Shown here piece by piece: positions 37,941 through 53,015 of a stretch of DNA of 64,000 nucleotides. The stretch's first letter is position 1. Every line of letters starts with the position of its first letter. A program made the translations under genes and the position numbers. This DNA comes from Prorocentrum cordatum (Eukaryota > Sar > Dinophyceae > Prorocentrales > Prorocentraceae): the NCBI GenBank assembly GCA_963575745.1, contig CAUYUJ010019868.1, positions 30,001 to 94,000 of the forward strand, read 5' to 3'. The notes under the pieces were generated by a model, which saw only the letters and a list, made by a program, of their open reading frames with translations, had not been told where the DNA came from and ran no database searches.

Positions 37941-38265
37941 GCATCATCATCATCAGCATCATCATCATCATCATCAGCAGCAGCATCATCAACAGCATCA
38001 GCAGCAGCATCACAGTCAGCATCAGCAGCAGCAACATCATCAGCATCATAATCATCATCATGCGTATCAGCAGCAGCATCGTCATCATCATCATGAGCAT
38101 CATCCTCATCATCGTCATCGTCATCATCATCAGCATTATCGGCAGCAGCATCATCATCAGGATCGTGCGAGTCGTCATCATCATGATCAGCAGTAGCATC
38201 CTCAGTATCACCATCATCATCGTCATCAGCATCATCATCGTCATCCTCATCCTCATCAGCATCAG

Positions 38266-38317
<52 letters not shown>

Positions 38318-38800
38318 GTCAGCAGCATCATCCGCAGCATTATCAGCATCATCATCAGTATCCTCAGTATCAGCATCATCCTCATCAGCCACATCCTCAT
38401 CATAATCATCAGCAGCAACATCAGCAGCAGCAGCGCCCTCATCAGCATCACCAGCATCAACATCAGCATCGTCATCATCAGCATCATCAGCAAAATCAGC
38501 ATCATCATCAGCGACAGCATCATCATCATCAGCAGCAGCACCATCATCATCAGCATCATCAGCGTCATGATCATCATCATCATCATGCTCATCATCATCA
38601 TCAGCATCATCATCAGCAGCATCAGCATCATCATGATCAGCAGCATCATCAACATCAGCATCATAACCATCCTCATCAGCATCACCACCGTCAGCATCAT
38701 CACCGTCAGTATCATCATCAGTCTGAACAAAACCAGCAGCAGCATCATCAACATCATCAGCATTATCAGCAGCAGAATCATCGTCATTCGCAGTTTCCTT
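37793..38800. repeat. (CAT/CAG)n array
   Basis: About 1 kb of CATCAT interrupted by CAG and CAA triplets. All long frames (poly-His/Gln, Ile/Ser, Asp/Ala) are repeat shadows. Confidence 0.95.
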
Positions 38801-38842
38801 CTCGTCCTCCTCCCCCGCCTCCTCGTCCTCCTCCTCCTCCTC

Positions 38843-38910
<68 letters not shown>

Positions 38911-39300
38911 GCTCCTCCTCATGCTCCTCCTCCTCCTCTTCCTCCTCCTGCTCCTCCTCCTCATCCTGCTCCTCGTCCTCCTCCTCCTCCACATTCTCCT
39001 TCTCCTCCTCCTCCTCCTCCTCCTGGTCCTACTGGTCCTCATGGTCCTCCTGGTTCTCCTGGTCCTCCTTCTCCTCTTCCTCCTCCTCCTCCTCCTCCGC
39101 CGTCTCCTCCTCCTCCATCGCCTCCTCCTCCTCCTACTCCTCCTCCGGTTCCTCCTCCTCCCCTTCTCTCCTCCTCCTCCTTCTCCTCCTCCTCCTCTTC
39201 CTCCTCCATCGCCTCCTCCTCCGCCTACTCCTCCTCCTCCTCCTCCGGTTCCTCCTCCTCCTCCTCCTCCTCCTGCTCCTCCTCCTCCCACCTCCTCGGT
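38801..39300. repeat. (CTC)n with internal (CAT)n array
   Basis: CTC/CCT triplets with a CAT run at ~38845-38910; continuous with the preceding array. Confidence 0.95.
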
Positions 39301-39479
39301 CCTCGATCCTCCCCCTTCTCCGAGGGACGGGTCTGCTCCTGCTCCTCCCGATGGCTGGAGAGCCGCTGGCACGCGCTCGGCGGCGGGCCCCCTTCTGAGG
39401 CGCGGGCGGATACGGAGATAGGTATTGATGGACCGTAGACGGAGCCCCGCGAGGGATGGCGCGCGGACTCTCGTCGCTG

Positions 39480-39660
39480 AGATCAGCACTGCGGGAGGAG
39501 CAGCAGGAGGAGGAGGAGGAGGACGAGGAGGATGAGAAGGTTGAGGAGCGTCGAGGATCGAGGAGGAGGAGGAAGAGGAGGAGGAGGAGGAGGCTCGAGG
39601 AGCATGGCGGGGCTCGAGGAGGAGGTTCGAGGAGGACAGAGGATGGGGAGGAGCAGGAGG
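39480..39660. repeat. (GGA)n array
   Basis: GAGGAGGA triplets, the opposite strand sense to the CTC array just upstream. Confidence 0.9.
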
Positions 39661-39744
39661 ACCAGTGTAAACCCAAGAGTCATCGACGATGTTGGAATAA
39701 ACCCCCGCCCCCCCGAACTCCCTCTTCATAGGCCCCTACAACGG

Positions 39745-40340
39745 TTCATGTCCATTGAAGGAACTGCCTCTTTGGAAGTTCAACCGTTTGAAGTCCCTGA
39801 AACATGCCAAAACCGCGTTCTCGGGATTCCAACGCCACGGATCACCATGACTGTTGCGCCTTGGCAATCCTGAATCGTGCCAGAACACCATTCCTGGGAC
39901 TCCAATGCAGCGAATCAACTGAACTGTTGCACACGCACAATCCTGAACCCTTTCGAAACACCATCCTTGATACGTTAATGATGGGAACCGTGACACTCTT
40001 GCAAATGTTTAAAGCGAGTGTGCGCCGCTCTCAGGCGAGACCCACATTTTGACGAAGAACCGCCCTCAACCCGTGAAGCTCTTGCAATGTGTTAAAACGA
40101 ATGTGCGCCGCGGTAAGGCGAGAACCCCATTTTGAAAACAACCCGCCCACAATCCATGCAACTCTTCCAAATGTTTAAAGCGAATGCGCGCCGCGCTCAG
40201 GCAAGAGCCAAATTTTGAAAACGAACTGCCCTCAATCCTTGAAGTGTTGCCATTTGTTTAATCGAGTGTGCGTGGCGCTGGGGCGAGAGCCACATGTTGA
40301 AAACGACTCGCCCTCAACCCGTGCAGCTGTTGCAAATTAA
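39745..40340 (+). repeat. Tandem repeat, ~80-83 bp units
   Basis: Two related families in series. Three units of ~80 bp with CCAATG/CCAACG...GACTGTTGC come first, then five units marked by CAAATGTTTAAAGCGA near 40003, 40085, 40169, 40251 and 40331. Each of the later units contains TGCGCCGCG-TCAGGCGAGA and ATTTTGAAAAC. The second family reappears at ~57015-57165. Confidence 0.75.
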
Positions 40341-40439
40341 TCTTCATATACATCAATGGTGAAACGATCTCAGGCGCAACGCCCAGCCCGCCCAAAAACT
40401 GGCCTCGGGATGCGACACGGAGAAGTTCTGCAGAAGGAA

Positions 40440-40790
40440 AAAGTATGGAGGAGGAGGAGGAGGCTCGAGGAGGATGGAGGATCAACGAGGGGCATCGAGG
40501 ATCAAGGGGGCAGAGGTGGATCGAGGACCGCGAAGGAGCATCGAGGATGAAGGAAGGAGGAGGATCGAGAGGCTGCATCGGGGATTGAAGAGGAGGGGGG
40601 AGAGGAATATCGATAATCAAAGGAGGGGGGAAGGGGGAGGAGGGGGGAGGATGATGAGGAGGAGCATCGACGACCGAGGAGGAGGATCGAGAATCAAGGA
40701 GGGGGGAGCACCGGGGAGCAGGAGGATAATCGAGGATCGAGGATCGAGGAGGAGGAGGGAAGTTGGGAGGCGTGGGAGGGCGCAGGAGGG
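40440..40790. repeat. GGAGGATCGAGGA-rich array
   Basis: Degenerate GGA/ATCGAGGAT repeats; no coding signal. Confidence 0.8.
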
Positions 40791-40904
40791 ATGAAGCACG
40801 GGGGCGCAGGAATTGAGAGACTGAGAGAGCCAGGGAGATGGCGAAAGACAAGATGAAAAGATAATGAGGGAGGGTGATCATGTAGTTATAGTTGTTATGA
40901 AAAT

Positions 40905-41420
<516 letters not shown>

Positions 41421-41986
41421 TGGAGTAGCGGTCGTAGTATAAGTAGTAGTAGCAATAGCATCAGTAGAAGCAGTCGCAGCAGTAAAAATAGCGGAAGTAG
41501 CAATAGGTTGTAGTAGTAGCAGCAGTGGTAGTAGTAATAGTAGACGTGGTAATTGTAGTAGAACTGGAAAAAATAAGAATTACTCCGACGGAAGAACCCC
41601 ACATAAGAATCCTCTGGGCGAATCTGGAAAAAACCATCACCGTCGTCCTCGTGGTTGGTGAGGCGTCCTGGCTGTCTCTTCTGCGTATATTTCCTCTCGC
41701 CTTGGCGCGGGCCCCCCTTCCACTCCTTACGTTGTCCCCATCCTCGCCCCCCTGTTTGTTCCGCGCCCCGCCACCTCCTCCCCTTCCTGTTGCATGAGCG
41801 CGCATGTCGATGTTCCTCGGCGCCGTCGCCGCCACGGCCAGCACAGGCGCGTTCTCTACTGGTCACGTCGCGCAGCCGTTGGGACAACCCGCGGGCCAGG
41901 CTGTCGGGGCAACCCCGCGAGCCGTTGGCGCGCAAGACCAAGCCGTTGGGACAACCCCGCGGGCTTCGAGCGAGGCGCAGCCGCGC

Positions 41987-42425
41987 TCAGGCGGAAGGCA
42001 GCACGAAGCCCAGCTCTGCCGCGAGCTGCTTCGCCTCCGCCCTGGACAAAACCGTTCTCTTGTCGAACTCCAGGAGCGCCTTCCGCAGGGACGCCGGCGG
42101 CCCGCACTCCAGGAACTCTCGCGGCGGCGGCCGCAGGATCAGCATGTTCCGCATGCACGTGGCGCGGGAGAACATGACGTAGAGGTGCAGCCACCACTGC
42201 TCGTCCGACATGCCCGTGCGGCCAGCGTCCTCGTCTCTCGCGCAGTCGATGGTGACGCCCTTGCGCAGCGTCTGGCCCTGCGACAGCGTGGAGGTCAGGT
42301 AGGACGCGTGCGTCAGGGTGAACCCCGAGCGGCGCACGCTGTGCGCCCCCGAGCTCTGCCATGTGAACTCCCTTTCGCTGGGCCTGAACATCAGCAAGCT
42401 CCGCGCCCGCGCCTCGATCTCCCGC
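41987..42425 (-). CDS. SF1-type (PIF1/RecD-like) helicase, terminal exon
   Basis: About 145 residues on the minus strand ending at the stop at 41987. Contains SGFTLTHASYLTSTLSQGQTL, which fits helicase motif V (AxTxHKSQGxT), and WWLHLYVMFSRATCMRNMLI, which fits motif VI (YVALSR) with the arginine finger. The end is a charged, Leu-rich tail. The exon begins at GTCTCAG|GCGGGAG (42426/42425), a plausible acceptor. Upstream is a 158-bp tandem repeat rather than the helicase N-terminus, so Walker A and B are not in view. It could be a host helicase or one carried by a Helitron-type element; nothing here separates these. Confidence 0.55.
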
Positions 42426-43238
42426 CTGAGACTTCCTCCCAGTTCACTCACAGACGAGGCTCCCGCCTGAGACTTCCTCCATATTCAGGCTTGAGGAGCC
42501 CAAAAGTGACGACAGTTACAGGGTTCCGATGACCCGCTCGGATTACCAACATGATCTGCGGGCCCCATAGGGAGGGAGCTCCCGCCTGAGACTTCCTCAC
42601 AATTCACTCAGAGACGAGGCTCCCGCCCGAGACTTCCTCCAAATTCAGGCTTGACAGCCCAAAAGTGACGACAGTTACAGGTTCCAATGACCCGCTCGGA
42701 TTACCAACATGATCTGCGGGCCCCATAGGGAGGGGGCTCCCGCCTGAGCCTTCCTCAATTCACTCACAGACGAGGCTCCCGCCTGAGACTTCCTCCAAAT
42801 TCAGCTTGAGGAGCCCAAAAGTGACGACAGTTACAGGGTTCCGATGACCCGCTCGGATTACCAACATGATCTGCGGGCCCCATAGGGAGGGAGCTCCCGC
42901 CTGAGACTTCCTCACAATTCACTCACAGACGAGGCTCCCGCCTGAGACTTCCTCCAAATTCAGCTTGACGAGCCCAAAAGTGACGACAGTTACAGGTTCC
43001 GATGACCCGCTCGGATTACCAACATGATCTGCGGGCCCCATAGGGAGGGGGCTCCCGCCTGAGACTTCCTCCCAATTCACTCACAGACGAGGCTCCCGCC
43101 TGAGACTTCCTCCATTTTCAGGCCTGGGGAGCTCAAAAGTGACGACAGTTACAGGGTTCCGATGACCCGCTCGGATTACCAACATGATCTGCGGGCCCCA
43201 TAGGGAGGGGGCTCCCGCCTGAGACTTCTTCACAATTG
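42424..43238. repeat. Tandem repeat, 156-159 bp unit x5
   Basis: GACGACAGTTACAG recurs at 42508, 42667, 42823, 42982 and 43141. Each unit also carries ACCAACATGATCTGCGGGCC, CCCATAGGGAGGG and two copies of GGCTCCCGCCTGAGACTTCC. On the minus strand that last motif is GTCTCAG|GCGGGAG, the same as the helicase exon border. The array therefore abuts and repeats the acceptor region of the helicase exon. Confidence 0.9.
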
Positions 43239-43530
43239 ACTCAACGATGATGAGGATGAGGATGATGAGTGGTGGTGAAGATGAGTGGTGAAGAGGATGA
43301 TGATTGATTGCGAGTGGTGATGGCGATGATGATGTTTGAATGATGATGATGCCGATGCCGATGATGATGATGATGATGATGATGATGTTCGTGAGCGTGT
43401 GAGAGAGTGCGAGTGATGATGATGATGAGTATGTGAGTGACTAAGCATGTGAGAGAGCATCATCGATGATGCTGATGAGGTTGATGATGAGAGAGTGTGA
43501 GTGAGTGTGAGTGGGTGTGTGTGTGTGTGT
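43239..43530. repeat. (GAT)n/(GTGA)n/(TG)n microsatellites
   Basis: GATGATG triplets, GTGAGTGA tetramers and a TG run at ~43513-43531. Confidence 0.9.
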
Positions 43531-43599
43531 GTTCCTGTTCCTGCGCGGGGTGTCCAGAGAAAACAAGAACCCCACTTTGGATGCGGGGAATAACAATAG

Positions 43600-43738
43600 T
43601 CGTAGTTGTAGCAGTCGTGGAAGCAGTAGTAATAAAAGTAGTAGTCGTAGTCGTAGTAGTAGTGGTAGTAGTAGTAGTAGTAGTAGTAGTAGCAGTAGTG
43701 GTAGTAGTGCTAGTAGTGGTAGTAGTGGTAGTGGTAGC
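43600..43738. repeat. (GTA)n array
   Basis: GTAGTA triplets that switch to the complementary (TAC)n immediately afterwards. Confidence 0.9.
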
Positions 43739-43741
43739 AGG

Positions 43742-44960
<1,219 letters not shown>

Positions 44961-45537
44961 CATTCGTGAACGAACATGTACCAACTGGTATTAGCAATGC
45001 AATGTGTAGTAGTGATCAAACAATCGCATCAGCAACGGGATGAATAGGCGTACGCATTATCCTTTCCTACAAAAATATGATCAGAACAGTTTACCCCCAC
45101 CCTTCGGGGGTTCACCGGCCATCTTTGTTTCGCATTGCGATTTACATACCAGTCTGCCACATTATCCCCCGTAAATTTGAACACATCGCATCACAAAGAG
45201 ACCCGTATCGCCCCCCCGTCATCCTCTGCAACAGATCGTATGCGCGCAAAATCGATTATCCGAAAACACAAGGAATTCAAATATCCCTTTGATAACAACG
45301 GACGAAATGCACACGCACGCTCGTCGCGCACGCCTGCCGAAATCCTCCGCAATCCCGAATTTCGTAAGGATTCCAAGTCGGGTAACGAACATACAAAGCC
45401 ATATCTTTGCGCAACAATGCGTACAGCCTGCGCCCGCGCTGTTGCGAATTGCTCTGGCAGCCAGAGGTGTTTCATAACATGCTAACAAGCGGGCCTCTCG
45501 CAAGCGCGTGTCGACATGGTTTGAACGCCCTTTTGAG

Positions 45538-45579
<42 letters not shown>

Positions 45580-46245
45580 ATGCTGTCGCAAGAACTGGGA
45601 CGAAGTGCAACAACTGGGACGAAGTGCGTACGCGAGAGTCGTCGGGCGAGCATGCCGAAATCTCTTAAAAACCTTCGGCTTCGTATATTCTTGAAAAACG
45701 AGTGCCCCGAAAACATATCAACACACATGGTCTTGCAACATCGGCCCTCGCAGAAAGATCTGCGTTCGCGGCCGTGCGGATTCTCGAAAAAACCACCGGT
45801 GACCCAACACGTTCACAAAATTCTGCAACACGGGTCTCTCGCGCCGCATGCCAAACTCATTCGAAGGTCCTTTGTGCGCGGGTTGGGGGGGCAAGATCCG
45901 TGCCAAATTATATTACGCGAGCCACTCGCGCGCATCGGCCGCGCGCGCATGTCGAACTCCATCAAAAACCTGCATAACCGACGCGAGGGCGCCGTCATCG
46001 TCGCTGGCGTGATCAGCATCGGCACCGTCGCTGGCCCTCCCGCCGTCGTTACGATCATCGTCACCAGCACCGTTGCTAGCATGGGCGTGGAGATGCACCA
46101 GCCGACACCAAGCACTCACCGCAATCGCTGCCGCATGGGTTGTGCAAACCAAGTTGCGGTTCGTTGGGCGGGAGGTTTGCCAGAGCCAGAAATCTGGCAA
46201 CCACTGTGTAAGTTCGCTACAACCCGATAGCACTTGTAATACGAA
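44961..46245. other. Non-coding stretch with degenerate repeats and poly(A)
   Basis: A ~39-nt A run lies at 45539-45578. The motif GCATGCCGAAATC and relatives (CGCATGTCGAACTCCATC) recur at about 45330, 45650, 45845 and 45945, suggesting an old tandem repeat of ~100 bp steps. No gene recognised. Confidence 0.5.
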
Positions 46246-46249
46246 TACG

Positions 46250-47430
<1,181 letters not shown>

Positions 47431-48140
47431 AACATAGTGATAATCAGAATAGTAGCTATCAGGGTAGCAGCAGCAGCAGCAACAGGAGTAATAGCATTCG
47501 TCGTGATAGCCGTCGAAATATAAGCCCAAAACGGTGTGAAAGCATGAACGCCAGCACCTCCACCTCTCATGGTAGCGCAGGTGCGCTTACAGCTAAAGAC
47601 TCGCGCCTGACAAGATTAGCGCGGGCCCCCTGCACCTAAACGTGCGTGACCCGCCGCAGAGCGAAAAGCGCAAGGGACCGAGGCGACCACCGCCAGACGA
47701 TGGGGCCGACCGAGGGGACCGAGCGGCAAGCCGAGCGAGGTGCCAACGACGAAGAGGACAAGCAGCAGCGGCAGCAGGAGGGGGGGACGAGCAAGAGGAG
47801 GAGAGAGGAGGGAGGGAGACGAAGAGGAGCAGGACGAAGACGAGGACGAGGACGAGAACGAGCACGAGGACGACGCCCGCAACGAGGACGGGGAGAACGG
47901 GGAGTAGGAGGAGGAGGATCAGAGAGGGCACACCTCGTCGGGGACGGCAAGGAACCTCACACCCTCGAACCCCATAAAACAAAAACGCCGCCGTGCCCTG
48001 AGGCACGAGTTGCGAGTTCCCTGCGTTACATATTGTACATGTTTTGTAAGGGCCCACAGCCTGGAGTTCCAGGCGCTCCCGGCGCTTCTGGGGGGTCCCC
48101 GTGTGACTTTCCCAGAAGCTAAGAGCACATTGCTCTGGAC
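47431..48140. other. Non-coding stretch
   Basis: GC-rich DNA with a GACGAGGACGAG tract near 47820-47880. I see no gene. Confidence 0.5.
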
Positions 48141-48560
48141 AGGCATGTCCAACATGGCCCAGGATGGCCCCGAAGACGGTCCTGGAGCCCTCTTGAACGC
48201 CACCTGGGCCGTTTTGAAAGCCCTGGAGGGCGGCCCAAGCGGCCAAAACCGTCAACATCCATTCGTTGCATGGTTGTATCACTACGGTCTCTTTGGTCTT
48301 CAAAGCGTCCAAGACGGCCCAAGAGGCTCCTCTGATCCCCCAAAAACTCCCAGGAGCCTCCACATAGCGGCCCAAGAGTCCCCCAAGACAGGTTCAAGAG
48401 CGGTCCGAGAGAGGGAGCACGAAGTGACACTTTGAGCCCTCCGCCCCAAGGCCCAGAGGTCCCGAGGTGCCCCCAAGATGTCTCAAGAGGCCCCTAAGTG
48501 GCCCCGAGAGGCCCAAATCAAGCCCCCAAGAAGCCCCCAAGAGGCCCATGTTACGTCCCA
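48141..48560 (+). repeat. CCAAGAGGCCCC block
   Basis: Same degenerate repeat as 23340-23720, same orientation. Confidence 0.6.
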
Positions 48561-48769
48561 ATAGAGCTCAAGTCTTTTTCAAAACCACATAACGCGCGCT
48601 ATGTGGCTGGGTGGGCGGGTGGGTTCGCTGGCACATAGCATAACTCAGTCGTGCCCGGCCGCTCGAATGTTTTGCCTGAAAGCGCTGTCCCTGATGGTAC
48701 CTTGCTACCGACGTACCGAAAAGGCCTTGCAGCTGCGAAACGCCTTCTGAGAGGCAGTGTTGAAAGCCT

Positions 48770-49224
48770 CCTGGGGGCTGTTTGGGGGGGGGCACCGTTT
48801 GGGTCTCTTGGGGGCCTTGTGGGGCCTCTAGGGGGCCTCTTGGGCTCCATCAGCCTCTGGGGGCGGAAGGCTCGAATTGTCGGTCTGTGTGCCCCCTCTT
48901 GGGCCCCTGTTGGGGCCGTCTTGGGGCCCTCTTGGGGCCCTCTCGGGCGATGCCGGGCGCTTCTTAAGCCGCGTTGAGGCCCTCTTGGGCCTTGGACCGC
49001 CTTGGGGCCCTCTTGGGGGCCTCGTGGGCCGCCTTGGGGCGGCGTGGGGGGCCTCTGGGGCCATCTTGGCGCGTCGGAAGCCCACAACGCGAGAACGCGA
49101 AGAGACCCTGAAAACACACAAGGGAAATTACTGATGCGTGCCTCTTTGGGCCCTCTTGGGGGTCCTCTTGCGAGCGCTCTTGGGCTTCTCTGGGGCCTGG
49201 TGGGCCGTCTCGGGGCCATCTCGG
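48770..49224 (-). repeat. GGGGCCTCTTGG block (opposite orientation)
   Basis: The same repeat on the other strand (TTGGGGCCCTCTTGGGG units). It ends at the foldback element. Confidence 0.6.
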
Positions 49225-49390
49225 GCCTTGGAACGCTATTCCGCGCGGACTTCTCGGATCGGCGCTGGTGTCCCCCCGGCGGCGCCTCTGGCCCCGCCTC
49301 ACTGGCGGCGCCTCTGGCGCGCCAGGGACAGGCGAGGGTCCAGCGCCGATCCAAGAGATCCGCGCAGACCTCCGAGTTCCCATGCTTCCG
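49225..49390. mobile_element. Foldback element, CCGCGCGG/GGATCC family, copy 3
   Basis: Left arm CCGCGCGGACTTCTCGGATC, right arm GATCCAAGAGATCCGCGCAG, loop rich in GGCGGCGCCTCTGG. Confidence 0.6.
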
Positions 49391-49494
49391 TCATTGTCTG
49401 TGCCCCGACCCCCCGCGTGATGCTGCCGATCGGTTGAGCTTCGCGAGGCTCCGTGGCCCCACCAGAAACCGTTTTTTAGATACGTTTTATTCCC

Positions 49495-52035
49495 AATCAT
49501 CCTGTGGTGTTGGGTCCTCCTTTTGAAGAGACGGTGCCCCGCGTTCCTCTCCTCTCCTCTCCTCTCCTCTCCTCTCCTCTCCTCTCCTCTCCTCTCCTCT
49601 CCTCTCCTCCTCCCCTCCCCTCCTCTCCTCCTCTCCTCTTCACCCACCCAGTACACCGTTTCGTGGCTCCATAGGGAGCTCCACCGAAGGCCCCAGTGCC
49701 CGCGCCCGCATGCGTCACCCACACCCATTTCGGCACACCCCTCACACGTTTCGTGGCTCCATAGGGAGCTCCACCGAAGGCCCCAGTGCCCGCGCCCGCA
49801 TGCGTCACCCACACCCATTTCGGCACACCCCTCACACGTTTCGTGGCTCCATAGGGAGCTCCGCCGAAGGCCCCAGTGCCCGCGCCCGCATGCGTCACCC
49901 ACACCCATTTCGGCACACCCCTCACACGTTTCGTGGCTCCATAGGGAGCTCCACCGAAGGCCCCAGTGCCCGCGCCCGCATGCGTCACCCACACCCATTT
50001 CGGCACACCCCTCACACGTTTCGTGGCTCCATAGGGAGCTCCACCGAAGGCCCCAGTGCCCGCGCCCGCATGCGTCACCCACACCCATTCGGCACACCCC
50101 TCACACGCTTCGTGGCTCCATAGGGAGCTCCAGCCGAAGGCCCCAGGCTGCGCCATATGCGTCACCACACCCATTTCGGCCACACCCTCACGCGTTCGGG
50201 CTCCATAGGGAGCTCCGCCAAAGGCCCCAGTGCCCGCGCCCGCATGCGTCACCCACACCCATTTCGGCACACCCCTCACACGCTTCGTGGCTCCATAGGG
50301 AGCTCCACCGAAGGCCCCAGTGCCCGCGCCCGCATGCGTCACCCACACCCATTTCGGCACACCCCTCACACGTTTCGTGGCTCCATAGGGAGCTCCACCG
50401 AAGGCCCCAGTGCCCGCGCCCGCATGCGTCACCCACACCCATTTCGGCACACCCCTCACACGTTCGTGGCTCCATAGGGAGCTCCACCGAAGGCCCCAGT
50501 GCCCGCCCGCATGCTTCACCCACACCCATTTTCGGCACACCCTCACACGTTTCGTGCTCCAAATAGGGAGCTTCCACCGAATGCACGGGTGCCCCGCAGC
50601 CCGCATGCGTCCCCCACACCCCAGTTCGCACACACCCTCACACGTTTCGTGGCTCTAGGGAGCTCCTCCTCCTACCGGAGGCCCCAGTGCGGCCCGCCGC
50701 CCATGCGTCACCCTGCGTCACCAACATCCAAATCGGCACACGTAAAGATGCCCCTCACACGTTTCTGGCCCCATAGGAGCTCCGCCGAAGGCCCAGTGCT
50801 GCCTGCTTCATGCGTCACCCAACAACAATTCGGCGGCACACCCCCAACTACGGTTCCGGGGCCCCATAGTAGAAGCCCCGGCCGAAGGCCCCAGTTGCTG
50901 GCCCGCCCGCAATGCTCACCCCTACTCAATTCGCACACCCCTCCACGTTTCGTGGCCCCGAGGGAGCCCCACCGAAGGCCCCCAGGCTGCCCCCGCCCGC
51001 ATGCTCCCCGCACACCCAATTCGGCACACCCCCTCACACGTTTTCGTGCCCCATAGGAGCCCCACAGAAGGCGCCATTGTTTGCCGTCCGCATGCGTCCC
51101 GCACACCCATTTCGGCACCCCCTCACACGTTTCGTGGCCCCACAGGGAGCTCCACCGAAGGCCCCAGTGCTGCTGTCCGCATGCGTCCCGCACACCCATT
51201 TCGGCACACCCCTCACACGTTTCGTGGCCCCATAGGGAGCTCCACCGAAGGCCCCAGTGGCGGCGCTCACATGCGCATGCGTCCCGCACACCCATTTCGG
51301 CACATCCCTGACAGGTGTCGTGGCCCCATCATCCACCGGAGGCCCCAGTGGCGGCGCTCACATGCGTCACCCACACCCACCCAATTCGGCACACCCCTCA
51401 CACGTTTCGTGGCCCCATAGGGAGCTCCACCGAAGGCCCCTGCGGCCGCGCTCACATGCGTCCCCGCCACCCATCCCGGCACGCCCCTCACAACAACAGG
51501 TTTCGTGGCCCCATAGGGAGCTCCACCGAAGGCCCCAGTGGCACCGCCCGCATGCGTCACCACGCGCACCCAATTCGGCACACCCCTCACACGTCTCGTG
51601 GCCCCATAGAGAGCTGCACCGAAGGCCCCAGTGGCGGCGCTCACATGCGCCCCCGCCACACATCCCAGTACACCCCTCACGCGCTTCGTGGCCCCATAGG
51701 GAGCTCCACCGAAGGCCCCAGTAGCGGCGCTTACATGCGTCTCCGCCACCCATCCCGGCCCCCCCCCCCGCAGCAGCATCATGTTTCGGGGACCCATAGG
51801 GAGCTCCACTGGAGGCCCCAGTGGCGGCCCGCACATGCGTTTCCGCCACCCATGTCGGCACGCCCCGCGCGTGTTTCATGTCCCCATAGGGAGCTTCGCC
51901 GAATGCCCCAGTGGCACCCATCTCGGCACACCCCTCACACGTTCCGCAGTCCTATGGGGAGTTCCATTGAAGGTGAAACCCGCAGCTGCGGTACTGACAA
52001 CTGCATATGGTTGGGTTCTTCGCCAGGCTAATTTT
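49495..52035 (+). repeat. Composite repeat element with 90-bp satellite, copy 1
   Basis: The left flank ATCCTGTGGTGTTGGGTCC and GAAGAGACGGTGCCCCGCG lead into a (TCCTC)n run. Then ~25 units of a 90-bp satellite start GTTTCGTGGCTCCATAGGG; the first units begin at 49658, 49748, 49838, 49928 and 50018, exactly 90 apart. Units are near-identical at first, degraded from ~50120 onward. The right flank is GCATATGGTTGGGTTCTTCG. A 90-bp period is 30 codons, so both strands stay open in several frames; none is taken as coding. Confidence 0.9.
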
Positions 52036-53015
52036 GTTTGGCTTCTAGCCCCACTAGAAGCCGTCTTGGGTGGTCTTGGGGCCTCCCGAACGCACGTGTG
52101 GAGCTACGTTGACCATATTGGAACAAGTGTGTACTATGTTGACTTCGGCACGGTCGGGGGAGGGGCACCCGAAGGCTCGCGCGCTTCGGGCTTTCCCCGT
52201 GCCAAAAGGCGGGACGCTACATCGCGGCCTGCTCTCGTTCCGCTGTCGTTCCTCCCCCATCGCTATCCCCCTGCCCTTCCATTCCTACACCCCCGCCACC
52301 CACCCCCTCCTTCTCCCTTTAGAAGTTGTGGAAAGGACGTCACCAGACGACGGCTCAAACCTTCTGGCGTAGCACCATCCTGTAGCGCGGCCAGGCCGTG
52401 CGTAGGAGCAACAATAAAAATCACAATAACAATAAACACATAAAAACAAAAACAACTAAAAACACCCAACAAAACAAAAAAAGTTCAAGCGCCCCGCCCG
52501 CTCGGGGCCGCTGTGCGAAGGGCCCACGGCGCGAGCAGGCAAAACCCAAGCATCATCCCATCCTCCCTCCTCCTCCCTCCTCCTCCTCTTCCTCCACCTC
52601 CTCCTCCTCCTACTCCACCTCCACCTCCTCCTCCACATCCTCATCCCCTTTCCCCTCCCCCTCCCCCTCCCTTCTCCCCCCTCACCGCCTCCCTTCTCCC
52701 TCATCCCTCCTACCCTCCCCCACATCCCTCCTTCCCTCCTCCTCCGTCCGCCCTCCTCCTCCTCCCTCCTCCTCCTCCTCCTCCTCCTCCTCCTCCTCCT
52801 CCTCCTCCTCCTCCCCCTCCCTCCGAAACCAATCCTCCCTCCTCCCTCCGCTCCCGCTCCCTCCCGCCTCTAGGGGGAACCCGGGCCCACACGCGGGGGG
52901 CGCGCGAGGCCAACCCAAAATTCCAGAATCCGCCGTTCCTGGGGAGCACAGGAAAATTGAAGGGGCCCTGGGACACACACAAATCAACACACACAAATAA
53001 AAGGATTACCCGTTT
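52036..53015. other. Non-coding stretch with A-rich and CTC tracts
   Basis: An A-rich stretch of AAAAACAACTAAAAACACCC type lies around 52410-52480 and a CTC/CCT array at ~52560-52835. No gene recognised. Confidence 0.55.

Noticed and set aside
37195-39729. Very long Met/Leu/Asp-, Ile/Ser- or His-rich open frames
   Set aside because: They are the six-frame reading of CAT/CTC arrays and even run through an N gap; composition is a single triplet read in different frames.
48640-48760. Protein-like RSNVLPESAVPDGTLLPTYR segment
   Set aside because: Some coding look, but no clear splice borders, no family recognised and no neighbouring exon.
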